Source of the DNA: Bacteroidota bacterium
GTDB taxonomy: Bacteria > Bacteroidota > Bacteroidia > Flavobacteriales_D > Crocinitomicaceae
Assembly (NCBI GenBank): GCA_024280195.1
Contig: JAJRQP010000083.1
Location: 1-19,409, forward strand
Direction of reading: 5' to 3'
DNA length: 19,409 nt
Shown: piece by piece, positions 7,053 to 15,362 of the stretch
Layout: each line of letters opens with the position of its first letter
Position numbering within the stretch: the stretch's first letter is position 1
The notes under the pieces: generated by a model
What the model was told of the DNA's origin: nothing
Seen by the model: only the letters and a program-made list of their open reading frames with translations
Database searches by the model: none
Made by a program: the position numbers and the translations under genes

Positions 7053-10000
7053 ATGATTTCTTTTTTCCAGTTCTTCTCTCAAAAAATGCGGCTTGCTAAT
7101 CCTTGGAGATACAAAGTACCATTAATTTTAACGTTTTGCTATTTTTTACTTCTCACGGGAAATGTTGTCCCTCATGTGGCGTCAATGTCTTTCATGGCAG
7201 CTGTATTTACGACGATTGGTTTTATGGGATTTGGGTATATAACAAATGATTTAGCCGATCGGAAAAAAGATGCGCTTGCAGGAAAATCCAATGGAACAAC
7301 TAATTTATCGACTCTATCGATTATACTTTTGATTGTTATCTTTCTTGCTATTGCTTTCTTACCATGGTTTTATTTGCCAATGGATCAAGTTTCCGTAGCG
7401 TGCATTGTTGTAGAGTTGATATTATTTATTCTATATGCATTTCCTCCATTTAGATTAAAAGAAAAAGGTTTTTTAGGAGTGATTACGGATGCTCTCTATG
7501 CGCATGTAGTTCCTGGTTTTTTGGCTTCTTGGACTTTTTACCTAATAGGGAAAGAACATTATGCAAATTTCTTTTGGTTTGTAATTGCACTTTCGATATG
7601 GCAATTATTTTCTGGAATTAGGAACATCCTTTCCCATCATTATAAAGATTTTGAAAACGATCAAATAAGTGGGACTAAAACTTTTGCTACACAAGTTGGT
7701 AAAGAGAAAGTGTATAAGTTAATGACTTACTTTTTCATCCCTTTAGAGGTTGTTTCGTTCTTTACATTTTTAATTATTATTCAATTTAAAATAGATTTTC
7801 TAATCATAGTAATTCTGATATTTCTGTTGTTCTCTGGGCCTAGCTATCTAAAAGATAAATCAGAGGCATCAGCCAAGCATTTCACAAATATATTTTTAGA
7901 TCGTTTTTACATTCATTGGTTTCCATACGTTGTTCTTTTTGCATTGGCTTTTGGGTCGTATGGTTTTTGGTGGATTGCACTAATGCATGTGTTATTATTC
8001 CACCCCCTAATAGGTGAAGCTATTAGAAGAATTAATACAAAAAAAACAACGCCAACTCCAGAGGATAAAGTTCAACGTAATATTGCAATTCTCACAACAA
8101 ATCGGAACCAATATTCAGAAACTTTTATACAATCACATATTCAATTATTGAATAATGTTGTAGTGTATTCTGATGGATATTTACCAACTTCTATTTCCTT
8201 GGATCGAGGAATGACTTGGAGTTCATCTATTAATTCTGCAATAGAGCTAGCCCAATCTTGGAAAGATAATAATGTAAAGGTTGTCTTGGCTGAATATGGA
8301 CCAGCTGGCGTGGAAGTAATGAGCCTTTGTGAGAATACTAATATCCCGTTAATTGTTCATTTTCATGGGTTTGATGCCTATAGAAATGATGTCTTGAAAG
8401 CGTATGGAAGCGGTTATAAAGAGTTATTTCGAATTGCATCAATTATAATAGTTGTTTCCAATGATATGAAAGGGCAATTACTGAGTTTAGGTTGTCCCAT
8501 TAGCAAAATAAAATTAATTACTTATGGCGTTGATACGGAGTTATTTTCTCCAGGAAATTCAAATGATGAAATAAGTGGATTTATCGCTTGCGGGCGTTTT
8601 GTCTCTAAAAAATCACCGCTTTCAACTATTAGAGCATTCGCTAAAGTTGTTGAATTTCACCCGAAAGCGAAACTAACTTTTATTGGAGATGGTGAATTAC
8701 TAGAATCGTCACAACTACTTGCGAAAGAATTGAAATTAGAGAGTAACATCTTATTTAGAGGAGTTTTGAGCCCTTTAGAAGTGTCGATAGAACTTAAAAA
8801 GCATGCAATTTTTGTTCAGCATTCAATTCTAACAAAACAAAATGATTCAGAAGGTACCCCTCTATCATTGTTGGAAGCTGCAGCTTCTGGATTAGCAATT
8901 GTTGCTACCAAACATGCTGGGATTAAAGATGTTATTAAAGATGAAGAGTCGGGCTTTCTTGTTGAAGAAGGAGATGTTCAAAAAATGAGCGAACGTATGA
9001 TTCAAGTTTTTGAAAATGATTTGCTTCGAATGCAGTTGGGGGCTAGGGCAAGGACTGATGTTTTAAGGCATTATAAACAAACTGATTACATTGAGTCTCT
9101 TGAAAAAAGCTTGAGTGAGGATGTTGTTCCAGAAAAAAAAGAAAGTAAATTAACTATTTGGAGACAAAGATTTTTCATTTTCCTAATACTGTTTTTGATT
9201 GCAGAAATTGGACTCAGAATGGTTGGATATAAACCAGGTGTTATCGAGGACTTTTATTTTCATAGAGGGGAGGTACAATACGATTCTTTATTATATGCAG
9301 ATGAAACTGGAATAACGCATGTTGTTCCAGATAAAACGTTGATTTTAAATGGCAAAGTGAATAAGGAAGGTTTTTTTAGTTCAATAGAGTTCACACCTGA
9401 ATCTATTGAACTTATTCATAAATCAGGAAAGAAAATTATTATGTTGATTGGTGACTCCTATACGCAAGGTTGTTGTGCAGACCAATACAACGGAACATTT
9501 GCTTACCTTTTAAACCAATCTGATGAATACGAAGTCTTGAATTTTGGAATACCAGGTGCTGACCCTGTTCAGTATAGATTGATTGTTGAAAAATATGCAC
9601 CACTTTTAAAACCAGATTTAATTGTTGTAGCCGTTTATGGAGGCAATGATATGTTAGAATATGATCGTTCTGCAAAACCTTTCGTTCCTCTTGCTTATCC
9701 AATTAGAAATGGCCCTTGGCTCAATTCTGAAGGACCTATCTATTTAACAAAACAAGGGACGTTCTTCAGCACTTTTAATGAAGCTAAGGGACATTACTTC
9801 AAATTTTTCTCTTTATGGAGTGATGAGTCATCATTTTTTGAGAAAACAATTCGTTATAGCGTAATTCTCTCTCGCCCCTATTTGAAGTTAAAAACAAAGC
9901 AACGCTTCGAAGAAGTCAAAAATCAAATGCCAGAAAAATTAGACAACCCTATTTTTTCAAGAGAGAATTTAGTTTCACTAAATAACTTTGCAACAAGTTT

Positions 10001-10232
10001 TGAGGTCCCTGTGTTATTTACTTTAATTCCATCTCCTTCTGATGTCACTTCTAACATTGACCTTGAGAAAAAGTATGATTTTGTTTTTGGGAAATTGAAA
10101 TATGATGTGCCTATTTATCTAAAAATTGAAGATTATGATGGAGTCGAAGATGCAAATCATTTCAATAATCAAGGACACCAAAAATACGCATCATTTCTTA
10201 AAACTATAATTGAAGCAAAGCTTTTGGAGTAG
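7053..10232 (+). CDS. Three-part fusion: UbiA-type prenyltransferase, GT4 glycosyltransferase, SGNH hydrolase
   Basis: One uninterrupted 1059-residue frame. Residues 1 to about 330 are a polytopic UbiA-like prenyltransferase, with the first Asp-rich motif N65-D66-xx-D69-xxx-D73 and the second D199-xxx-D203 in KDFENDQISG. UbiA enzymes move a polyprenyl group; the close glycan relative makes decaprenyl-phosphoribose. Residues about 345-690 are a GT-B, GT4-type glycosyltransferase, with HFHGFDA (436-442), a CGRFVSKKS-type start of the C-terminal half, and the EX7E pair E600/E608. A helix at about 707-721 follows. Residues about 740-1059 form an SGNH/GDSL hydrolase with GDSYTQG (Ser802), GGNDM and the catalytic D1033-xx-H1036. 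The helix would place the SGNH part in the periplasm, where it could add or remove acyl groups. All three active sites look intact. I infer a membrane enzyme that makes, glycosylates and acyl-modifies a lipid-linked sugar. The start is the first ATG, 36 bases from the divergent HTTM start. Confidence 0.88.
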   Translation: MISFFQFFSQKMRLANPWRYKVPLILTFCYFLLLTGNVVPHVASMSFMAAVFTTIGFMGFGYITNDLADRKKDALAGKSNGTTNLSTLSIILLIVIFLAIAFLPWFYLPMDQVSVACIVVELILFILYAFPPFRLKEKGFLGVITDALYAHVVPGFLASWTFYLIGKEHYANFFWFVIALSIWQLFSGIRNILSHHYKDFENDQISGTKTFATQVGKEKVYKLMTYFFIPLEVVSFFTFLIIIQFKIDFLIIVILIFLLFSGPSYLKDKSEASAKHFTNIFLDRFYIHWFPYVVLFALAFGSYGFWWIALMHVLLFHPLIGEAIRRINTKKTTPTPEDKVQRNIAILTTNRNQYSETFIQSHIQLLNNVVVYSDGYLPTSISLDRGMTWSSSINSAIELAQSWKDNNVKVVLAEYGPAGVEVMSLCENTNIPLIVHFHGFDAYRNDVLKAYGSGYKELFRIASIIIVVSNDMKGQLLSLGCPISKIKLITYGVDTELFSPGNSNDEISGFIACGRFVSKKSPLSTIRAFAKVVEFHPKAKLTFIGDGELLESSQLLAKELKLESNILFRGVLSPLEVSIELKKHAIFVQHSILTKQNDSEGTPLSLLEAAASGLAIVATKHAGIKDVIKDEESGFLVEEGDVQKMSERMIQVFENDLLRMQLGARARTDVLRHYKQTDYIESLEKSLSEDVVPEKKESKLTIWRQRFFIFLILFLIAEIGLRMVGYKPGVIEDFYFHRGEVQYDSLLYADETGITHVVPDKTLILNGKVNKEGFFSSIEFTPESIELIHKSGKKIIMLIGDSYTQGCCADQYNGTFAYLLNQSDEYEVLNFGIPGADPVQYRLIVEKYAPLLKPDLIVVAVYGGNDMLEYDRSAKPFVPLAYPIRNGPWLNSEGPIYLTKQGTFFSTFNEAKGHYFKFFSLWSDESSFFEKTIRYSVILSRPYLKLKTKQRFEEVKNQMPEKLDNPIFSRENLVSLNNFATSFEVPVLFTLIPSPSDVTSNIDLEKKYDFVFGKLKYDVPIYLKIEDYDGVEDANHFNNQGHQKYASFLKTIIEAKLLE

Positions 10233-10274
10233 CCAAGAATACTGCTTGTGCAAAAGGTGTAGACGAATTGCTTC

Positions 10275-10304
10275 TTTGAAAGATACTTGGTTAATATAAT
10301 TTTG
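10275..10304 (+). promoter_or_regulatory. Bacteroidota-type promoter for the epimerase/glycosyltransferase operon
   Basis: TTTG at 10275-10278 and TAATTTTG at 10297-10304 are separated by 18 bases and match the Bacteroidota -33 (TTTG) and -7 (TAnnTTTG) consensus exactly. The expected transcript start is near 10311, giving a leader of about 20 bases before the ATG at 10331. It lies in the 98-base gap after the fusion gene, so the downstream genes probably form their own unit. No clear terminator hairpin precedes it. Confidence 0.6.
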
Positions 10305-10330
10305 TATTTTTACATAGAAATACCTGCTAA

Positions 10331-11307
10331 ATGAAAAGAATTCTTGTACTTGGAGCTGGAGGCTTTATAGGAAGCCATTTGGTTGTTCGATTAAAAAAAA
10401 TGGACATTATGTAATTGGTGTCGACTTAAAATTACCAGATTTTTCACCTTCACAGGCGGATCAGTTTATCCAAGCTGACCTTCGTAATTCTCAAGTTTGT
10501 GACAAATATATTACTGAAGAAATAGATGAGGTTTATCAACTTGCAGCAGATATGGGAGGAGCAGGCTATTTATTTTCAGGGGAAAATGATTTTAATGTAA
10601 TGCATAACTCGGCATTGATTAATTTAAATGTCTCCTATAGTGCGATTAAAGTAAAAATAAAAAAAGTGTTTTTCTCTTCGTCGGCATGTATTTATCCTCA
10701 ATTTAACCAAATCGACCCCAATAATCCAAATTGTAAAGAAAATTCTGCTTACCCTGCCGATCCGGATAGTGAGTATGGATGGGAAAAGATCTTCTCAGAG
10801 AGATTATACCATGCTGCATCAAGAAATTATGATTTGAACGTTCGAATAGCACGTTTTCACAATATATATGGTCCAGAAGGCACATGGAATTCAGGTAAAG
10901 AAAAAGCTCCTGCTGCACTGTGTCGAAAAGTTGCAATGGCAAGTCAAGAAGGTGTTATTGAAATATGGGGAGATGGGACACAAACACGGTCATTTCTCTA
11001 TATAGATGATTGTATTAATGGAATTTTAACATTGATGGAGTCCGATTGCAAAGAAGTACTTAATATTGGCTCAGAAGAAATGGTTACTATAAATCACTTG
11101 GCTGAAATGATAGCTTTGCATGCTGAAAAAACAATTTCATTGAATCATATTGATGGACCAATAGGTGTGATGGGGCGTAATTCAGAAAATTCACTGGTGA
11201 CAAAATCAATAGGATGGAGTCCAACAGTGAGTTTGTCAGAAGGGCTCCTGAAAACATATCAATGGATAGAATCAGAAGTTCTTAAATTAAAGACCTCAAA
11301 TAATTAA
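10331..11307 (+). CDS. GDP-mannose 3,5-epimerase-like NAD-dependent epimerase, split by a -1 frameshift at an A8 run
   Basis: From ATG 10331 the frame gives MKRILVLGAGGFIGSH, a perfect Rossmann start, but stops after 27 residues at 10412-10414. Stepping back one base in the eight A at 10393-10400 continues into the long frame ending at 11307, for a normal 325-residue extended SDR. Without the shift, the first ATG in the long frame (10552) would lack the NAD-binding loop. Blocks such as SSACIYP, RFHNIYGPEGTW, KEKAPAALCRK and GDGTQTRSF closely resemble plant GDP-mannose 3,5-epimerase. C120, Y149, K153 and K192 have the same spacing as Arabidopsis Cys145, Tyr174, Lys178 and Lys217. The product would be GDP-L-galactose or GDP-L-gulose, made in the cytosol. 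The shift could be a sequencing error, a real mutation, or slippage on A_AAA_AAA. The next gene overlaps it by one base. Confidence 0.85.
10393..10400 (+). other. Eight-A slippery run at the epimerase frameshift
   Basis: In the start frame the codons are TTA AAA AAA ATG. A -1 step gives AAA AAA AAT GGA, restoring the conserved KNGHYVIGVD continuation. A_AAA_AAA is a classic slippery heptamer, and runs of eight or more A can also cause transcriptional slippage. I see no strong stimulatory hairpin directly downstream, so assembly error or mutation cannot be excluded. Confidence 0.7.
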
Positions 11308-12338
11308 TGGTTGATTCTAAACCATATATTTCGTTTGTTGTAACTTCAAGAAATGATAATCACGGAGGGGATTTGCGTAAGCGAATGATGATTTTCTACA
11401 AAGGATTGATTCATCAATGTAATCAGTTTAAACTTCATTGTGAGTTAATTATGGTTGATTGGAATTCTCCTAATCAGGATGAATTGCTAAATAAAATTCT
11501 CCCCCCAGTTTCTGAATCTGATTATTTATCAGTTCGGTATATTATAGTTCCACCAGAAATCCATAATAAATACCGTTTCTCGGAAGATTTGAACCTGTAT
11601 CAAATGATAGCAAAGAATGTGGGTATCCGAAGAGCAAAAGCTGAGTTTATTCTTTGTACGAACATTGATTTATTGTTTTCTGATGCTTTATTTGAAGAAT
11701 TAGCCAAGAGAAGGTTGGAGAAAGGTAAATTTTACCGAGCAAACCGATGCGATATTCCAGCAACAATTAATGAGCATGATAGTGTTGAGAATCAATTAAA
11801 GTTTTGTGAAGAAAACATCATTAAACGATTAGGGAAAATCCCACACTTTACCCTTATTTATGATGAGAAAGGAATGTTATTTAAATCTCCAGTTTTTAAT
11901 CCCATATTACGATTATTGAACTGGATAAAAACGAAGACTATTTCTCTTGATGAAGCAATGTTACGTTCCATGGATTCTGATGCATGCGGAGATTTCACAA
12001 TGATGAGCAAGGTGGACTGGGAGAAAATTGAAGGATATCAAGAGTTGGAAATGTACTCACTTCATATCGATACAATGGCATTGTATTCTTCATTGGCCCA
12101 AGGGATTGAGCAAGTTATTTATCCTAGAGAAATGTGTTCGTATCACATTGCTCATGAGGAGGGATGGGACCCTAGTAATGCCGTTGAACAATTGCAGTTT
12201 TATAATAGACGTCCATCGTTAGATTGGTGGGTAGTTGAAGCTGCAGGAAGACAAATCGTTCAGGATAAGTCAAAGTTTGATATGAATAGGGAAGATTGGG
12301 GACTTAACACGATTAAATTAGAAGAAATTATTGGATAA
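11307..12338 (+). CDS. GT-A fold glycosyltransferase
   Basis: A 343-residue soluble protein starting with ISFVVTSRNDN, a typical first strand of family 2-type transferases. A metal/sugar-nucleotide motif C-T-N119-I-D121 stands where GT-A enzymes carry DxD. The C-terminal half has GDFTMMSKVDWEKIEGY (about 228-244), which resembles the acceptor-side block of galactosyltransferase-like enzymes (the 'GDFT...W...GY' pattern). It probably transfers one sugar to the growing repeat unit in the cytosol, perhaps using a nucleotide sugar from its neighbours. There is no membrane helix. The start overlaps the epimerase stop (TAATG) and its own stop overlaps the next start in the same way. Donor and acceptor cannot be read from the sequence. 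Confidence 0.8.
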   Translation: MVDSKPYISFVVTSRNDNHGGDLRKRMMIFYKGLIHQCNQFKLHCELIMVDWNSPNQDELLNKILPPVSESDYLSVRYIIVPPEIHNKYRFSEDLNLYQMIAKNVGIRRAKAEFILCTNIDLLFSDALFEELAKRRLEKGKFYRANRCDIPATINEHDSVENQLKFCEENIIKRLGKIPHFTLIYDEKGMLFKSPVFNPILRLLNWIKTKTISLDEAMLRSMDSDACGDFTMMSKVDWEKIEGYQELEMYSLHIDTMALYSSLAQGIEQVIYPREMCSYHIAHEEGWDPSNAVEQLQFYNRRPSLDWWVVEAAGRQIVQDKSKFDMNREDWGLNTIKLEEIIG

Positions 12339-13450
12339 TGACAAAGATTGGAATAGTTGGAATTGGACGATTAGGATTGTGCTTAGCATTAAATCTTGAA
12401 CGCGCAGGTTTTAATATTCTTGGAGTTGATTCAAATACAGATTATATTCAGTCAATTCAATCAAAGGCATTGACTTCAAATGAGCCACACGTTGAACTCT
12501 TCCTGAATGAGGCGAAGAACTTGACTGTGTCAACAGAATTGAACTCTGTTATTAATTCTGAAACTCAATTGATTTTTATTTGCGTTCCAACACCTTCAAA
12601 AATAGATGGTTCTTTTAATCATTCTTTTATAGACGACGTTTGTGATGAAATCCTAAAACTTGCTCCTCCAAAGAATAAAACGCATTTGATTATCAATTCA
12701 ACAGTCATGCCTGGTTATTGCAATTCTTTGAATGATAGAATGAGTTTACATAATTATACGGTATCTTATAATCCTGAATTCATTGCTCAAGGATCAATCA
12801 TTAAAGACCAACAATTTCCAAATCAGGTTTTGATAGGTGAAGCGAATGAAGATGTAGGAGATAAAATTGAAGCTATTTATCGTTCTTTTTGTAAGAATAC
12901 CCCTCGATATAGTCGAATGTCAAGAACAGAAGCGGAAATCACAAAGCTTGCTGTAAATTGTTTTCTAACGACTAAAATAGCATTTGCAAATTCAATTGGA
13001 GATTTGACGATTAAGTATGATGTAAATCAAAATAATGTACTCGCGGCAGTAGGAGCTGATGAACGAATAGGGCCTCAATTTTTGCGGTACGGATTTGGAT
13101 ACGGCGGACCTTGTTTGCCACGAGATAATCGAGCAATGAATAAGGCAGCAAATCATGTTGGTTTAGAATTACCAATCAGCGAAGCTACAGATCAATCGAA
13201 CGATTTACATCGAAGTTTTCAATTAGAAACATTTGAACAGAATTATTCGAAAGATGAACAAATTGTTTTTTCTGAACTCACATACAAATCTGATTCAGAT
13301 ATTATTGAAGAATCACAACAATTAGAATTAGCTGTTGATTTGGCGCATAAAGGATACAATATTTTACTTAAAGACCGTAAAATTGTTATTGAGCAAATTC
13401 GCATAATTCATGAGGATTTATTTACGTACGAAGTTTTGGAAGATGATTGA
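12338..13450 (+). CDS. UDP-glucose/GDP-mannose-type nucleotide-sugar 6-dehydrogenase
   Basis: A 370-residue NAD-dependent enzyme that oxidises the C6 hydroxyl of a nucleotide sugar twice to give a uronic acid. The Rossmann motif is GIVGIGRLGL (5-14). A CVPTPS block lies near residue 86, the NPEF-Q block near residue 147, and the central dimer helix contains EITKLAVNCFLTTKIAFANS. The catalytic cysteine is C259 in GYGGPCLPRD. It is shorter than most family members (usually 400-450), the C-terminal domain being compact, but SELTYKSDSDIIEES is recognisable as the usual nucleotide-binding segment. UDP-glucose, GDP-mannose or an N-acetyl sugar are all possible substrates; I see no decisive residues, so no symbol is given. 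It starts in a TAATG overlap. Its last eight bases overlap the preferred start of the next gene. Confidence 0.88.
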   Translation: MTKIGIVGIGRLGLCLALNLERAGFNILGVDSNTDYIQSIQSKALTSNEPHVELFLNEAKNLTVSTELNSVINSETQLIFICVPTPSKIDGSFNHSFIDDVCDEILKLAPPKNKTHLIINSTVMPGYCNSLNDRMSLHNYTVSYNPEFIAQGSIIKDQQFPNQVLIGEANEDVGDKIEAIYRSFCKNTPRYSRMSRTEAEITKLAVNCFLTTKIAFANSIGDLTIKYDVNQNNVLAAVGADERIGPQFLRYGFGYGGPCLPRDNRAMNKAANHVGLELPISEATDQSNDLHRSFQLETFEQNYSKDEQIVFSELTYKSDSDIIEESQQLELAVDLAHKGYNILLKDRKIVIEQIRIIHEDLFTYEVLEDD

Positions 13451-15362
13451 ACCAGCAATTGTAGTCATAGCGTTTAATCGTGAAAAATCACTTCGGAGAC
13501 TTTTAAAGAGCCTCGCTGAAGCCAATTATCCTTCTAGTAACATCACATTACATATTTCAATTGATGCATCTGAAAATTCAATTGTAAAAGAGGTAGCAGA
13601 TACTTTTGTGTGGGAATACGGAGAAAAAATAATTGACTTAAAACCTAAAAATTTAGGTTTACTAAAACATGTTTTAGAATGTGGAGAATTGACAGCTACT
13701 TATGAATCGATTATTGTTTTAGAAGATGATATTGTTGTTGCTCCAAATTTTTACAACTATGCAGTTCTTGCGAATGATTTTTATGCAGAAGAAGAGAGAA
13801 TTGCAGGTGTTTCACTATATACGTATTCATCTGAGGAGAATAATTTTTATCCTTTTGAACCAATTCGTGATAAAGGTGATGTGCATTTCATTCAGGTAGC
13901 AAGTTCTTGGGGGCAAAGTTGGACTAAAAATCAATGGTCGAAATTCAAGCTATGGTTAACAGAGAACCCGAACGGAATAGATTCAATTTTGCCTGCATAC
14001 ATCTCTAAATGGGGAGACAATTCTTGGAAGAAGTTATTCATTAACTATTTGATTGCTTCTGATCGTTACTTTGTCTTTCCAAACACTTCGTTTTCTACAA
14101 ATTTTGAAGACGAAGGAACGCATGCTACGAATACAGGTTTGTTTCAAGTTCAATTGAATTACGATAGCGCAATTCCTAGATTCTCATCAATATCTTCTTC
14201 AAAATCAATTTATGATGTTTATTTTGAATTAACAGCAGATTGTCTTAAAAAATGGTGTCCATTTCTACAAGAACATGATTTTTGTGTTGACTTGTTTGGT
14301 GAAAAATCAATTAAGAATCTTGCTGCAGAATATGTTTTAACTTCAAGGAGAGGTGTCGATGCAATGAAATCGTTTGGAGCAAAGATGAATCCACTTATCC
14401 AAAATATACTCGCTGAAATCCCTGGTAATGAAATTGGTCTGTATCGAAAAGAAGATATTCGATCTACAGCGGGAAAAAGGTTTTTAGCAATCACTGCATC
14501 TCCTATAAGGCTAGAGCAATACGCTAAAGTAAATGAAGACATCCTTGAACGTCCTACTATTGTTCTACCAGTTTTAGATGATCAGTTGAATGATTTGAGG
14601 GTAACAATGAAGGCAATGAAATCAGATCGGTTTTACAATTTGGTAGTATTGATTATTTGTTCTTCTACTATTAAAGATTCCGTTCTTGAAATTTTAGAAG
14701 GAGCTCCTGTAGAAATTGAAGTTGTCATTAATAACTCAGATAGAGTCAGTGATTTATTGCGTTCTGGAATTGCTCATTATTCTACTGATTACTGTGCTTG
14801 GATGCAACCTGGAATGCTAATAAATCTGGAGAAAGCAGAGGATGTAGCTCGGATTTTTAAAGGGATGTCCCAAGTTCAAGTTTTGCAAGGACTGGAGGTT
14901 GAGGTGGATGAAAGTAATTATGTCAAATTAAACACATCAAGTGGTCGTTGGACACCGCAGAGAGCTAATTCAAATAAAGTTGAAGCATTGAAGTTAAGGT
15001 CTGAGTTTGTATTCTGGAGAACGTCCTTAATTTCTGAAAATGATATTTCAAAACTAAATTGTGGAAATCTGTTTTTTGAATTACTTAAATTAACCTCAAT
15101 CTATTTAGCAGCAATTAAATTCGGGAGTATAAATAATAAAAAAGCTGTGTCATCTATTTCAATTAATGAGCTCAAAGAGAGTTTAGGAGCAAGTGAATTT
15201 CAACCAAAAACAGGCTTTAAATCTATGATTAGACCTGTTTTCCATCCTTTTTTTCGCCGAAATGTCCCATTTTTTCGTTTCTTTTACAAAGAATCAGAGA
15301 AGCTTCCTCTTGTTATTCGCTATGATTTTGAAAATAACAGTTTCTATTTGGAAAATTACTAA
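13443..15362 (+). CDS. Two-domain glycosyltransferase (GT-A domain plus degenerate second GT-A domain)
   Basis: 639 residues from ATG 13443. I prefer this over the in-frame ATG at 13410 because it places the canonical strand AIVVIAFNRE at the N-terminus and gives only a short overlap with the dehydrogenase gene. Domain 1 (about 1-250) is a GT-A fold with the acidic motif L-E94-D95-D96 followed by VVAPNFYNY, typical of transferases in Bacteroidota glycan clusters. Domain 2 (about 365-560) begins RPTIVLPVLDD and keeps a GRWTPQR...FVFWRTSL block found in a second family 2-like group. However, its acidic metal motif appears to be replaced by W-M-Q455-P456-G, so it may be inactive or serve as a binding domain. 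The C-terminus has a basic aromatic stretch (PFFRRNVPFFRFFYK) that may bind membrane. Its stop overlaps the next start (TAATG). Confidence 0.8.
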   Translation: MIEPAIVVIAFNREKSLRRLLKSLAEANYPSSNITLHISIDASENSIVKEVADTFVWEYGEKIIDLKPKNLGLLKHVLECGELTATYESIIVLEDDIVVAPNFYNYAVLANDFYAEEERIAGVSLYTYSSEENNFYPFEPIRDKGDVHFIQVASSWGQSWTKNQWSKFKLWLTENPNGIDSILPAYISKWGDNSWKKLFINYLIASDRYFVFPNTSFSTNFEDEGTHATNTGLFQVQLNYDSAIPRFSSISSSKSIYDVYFELTADCLKKWCPFLQEHDFCVDLFGEKSIKNLAAEYVLTSRRGVDAMKSFGAKMNPLIQNILAEIPGNEIGLYRKEDIRSTAGKRFLAITASPIRLEQYAKVNEDILERPTIVLPVLDDQLNDLRVTMKAMKSDRFYNLVVLIICSSTIKDSVLEILEGAPVEIEVVINNSDRVSDLLRSGIAHYSTDYCAWMQPGMLINLEKAEDVARIFKGMSQVQVLQGLEVEVDESNYVKLNTSSGRWTPQRANSNKVEALKLRSEFVFWRTSLISENDISKLNCGNLFFELLKLTSIYLAAIKFGSINNKKAVSSISINELKESLGASEFQPKTGFKSMIRPVFHPFFRRNVPFFRFFYKESEKLPLVIRYDFENNSFYLENY

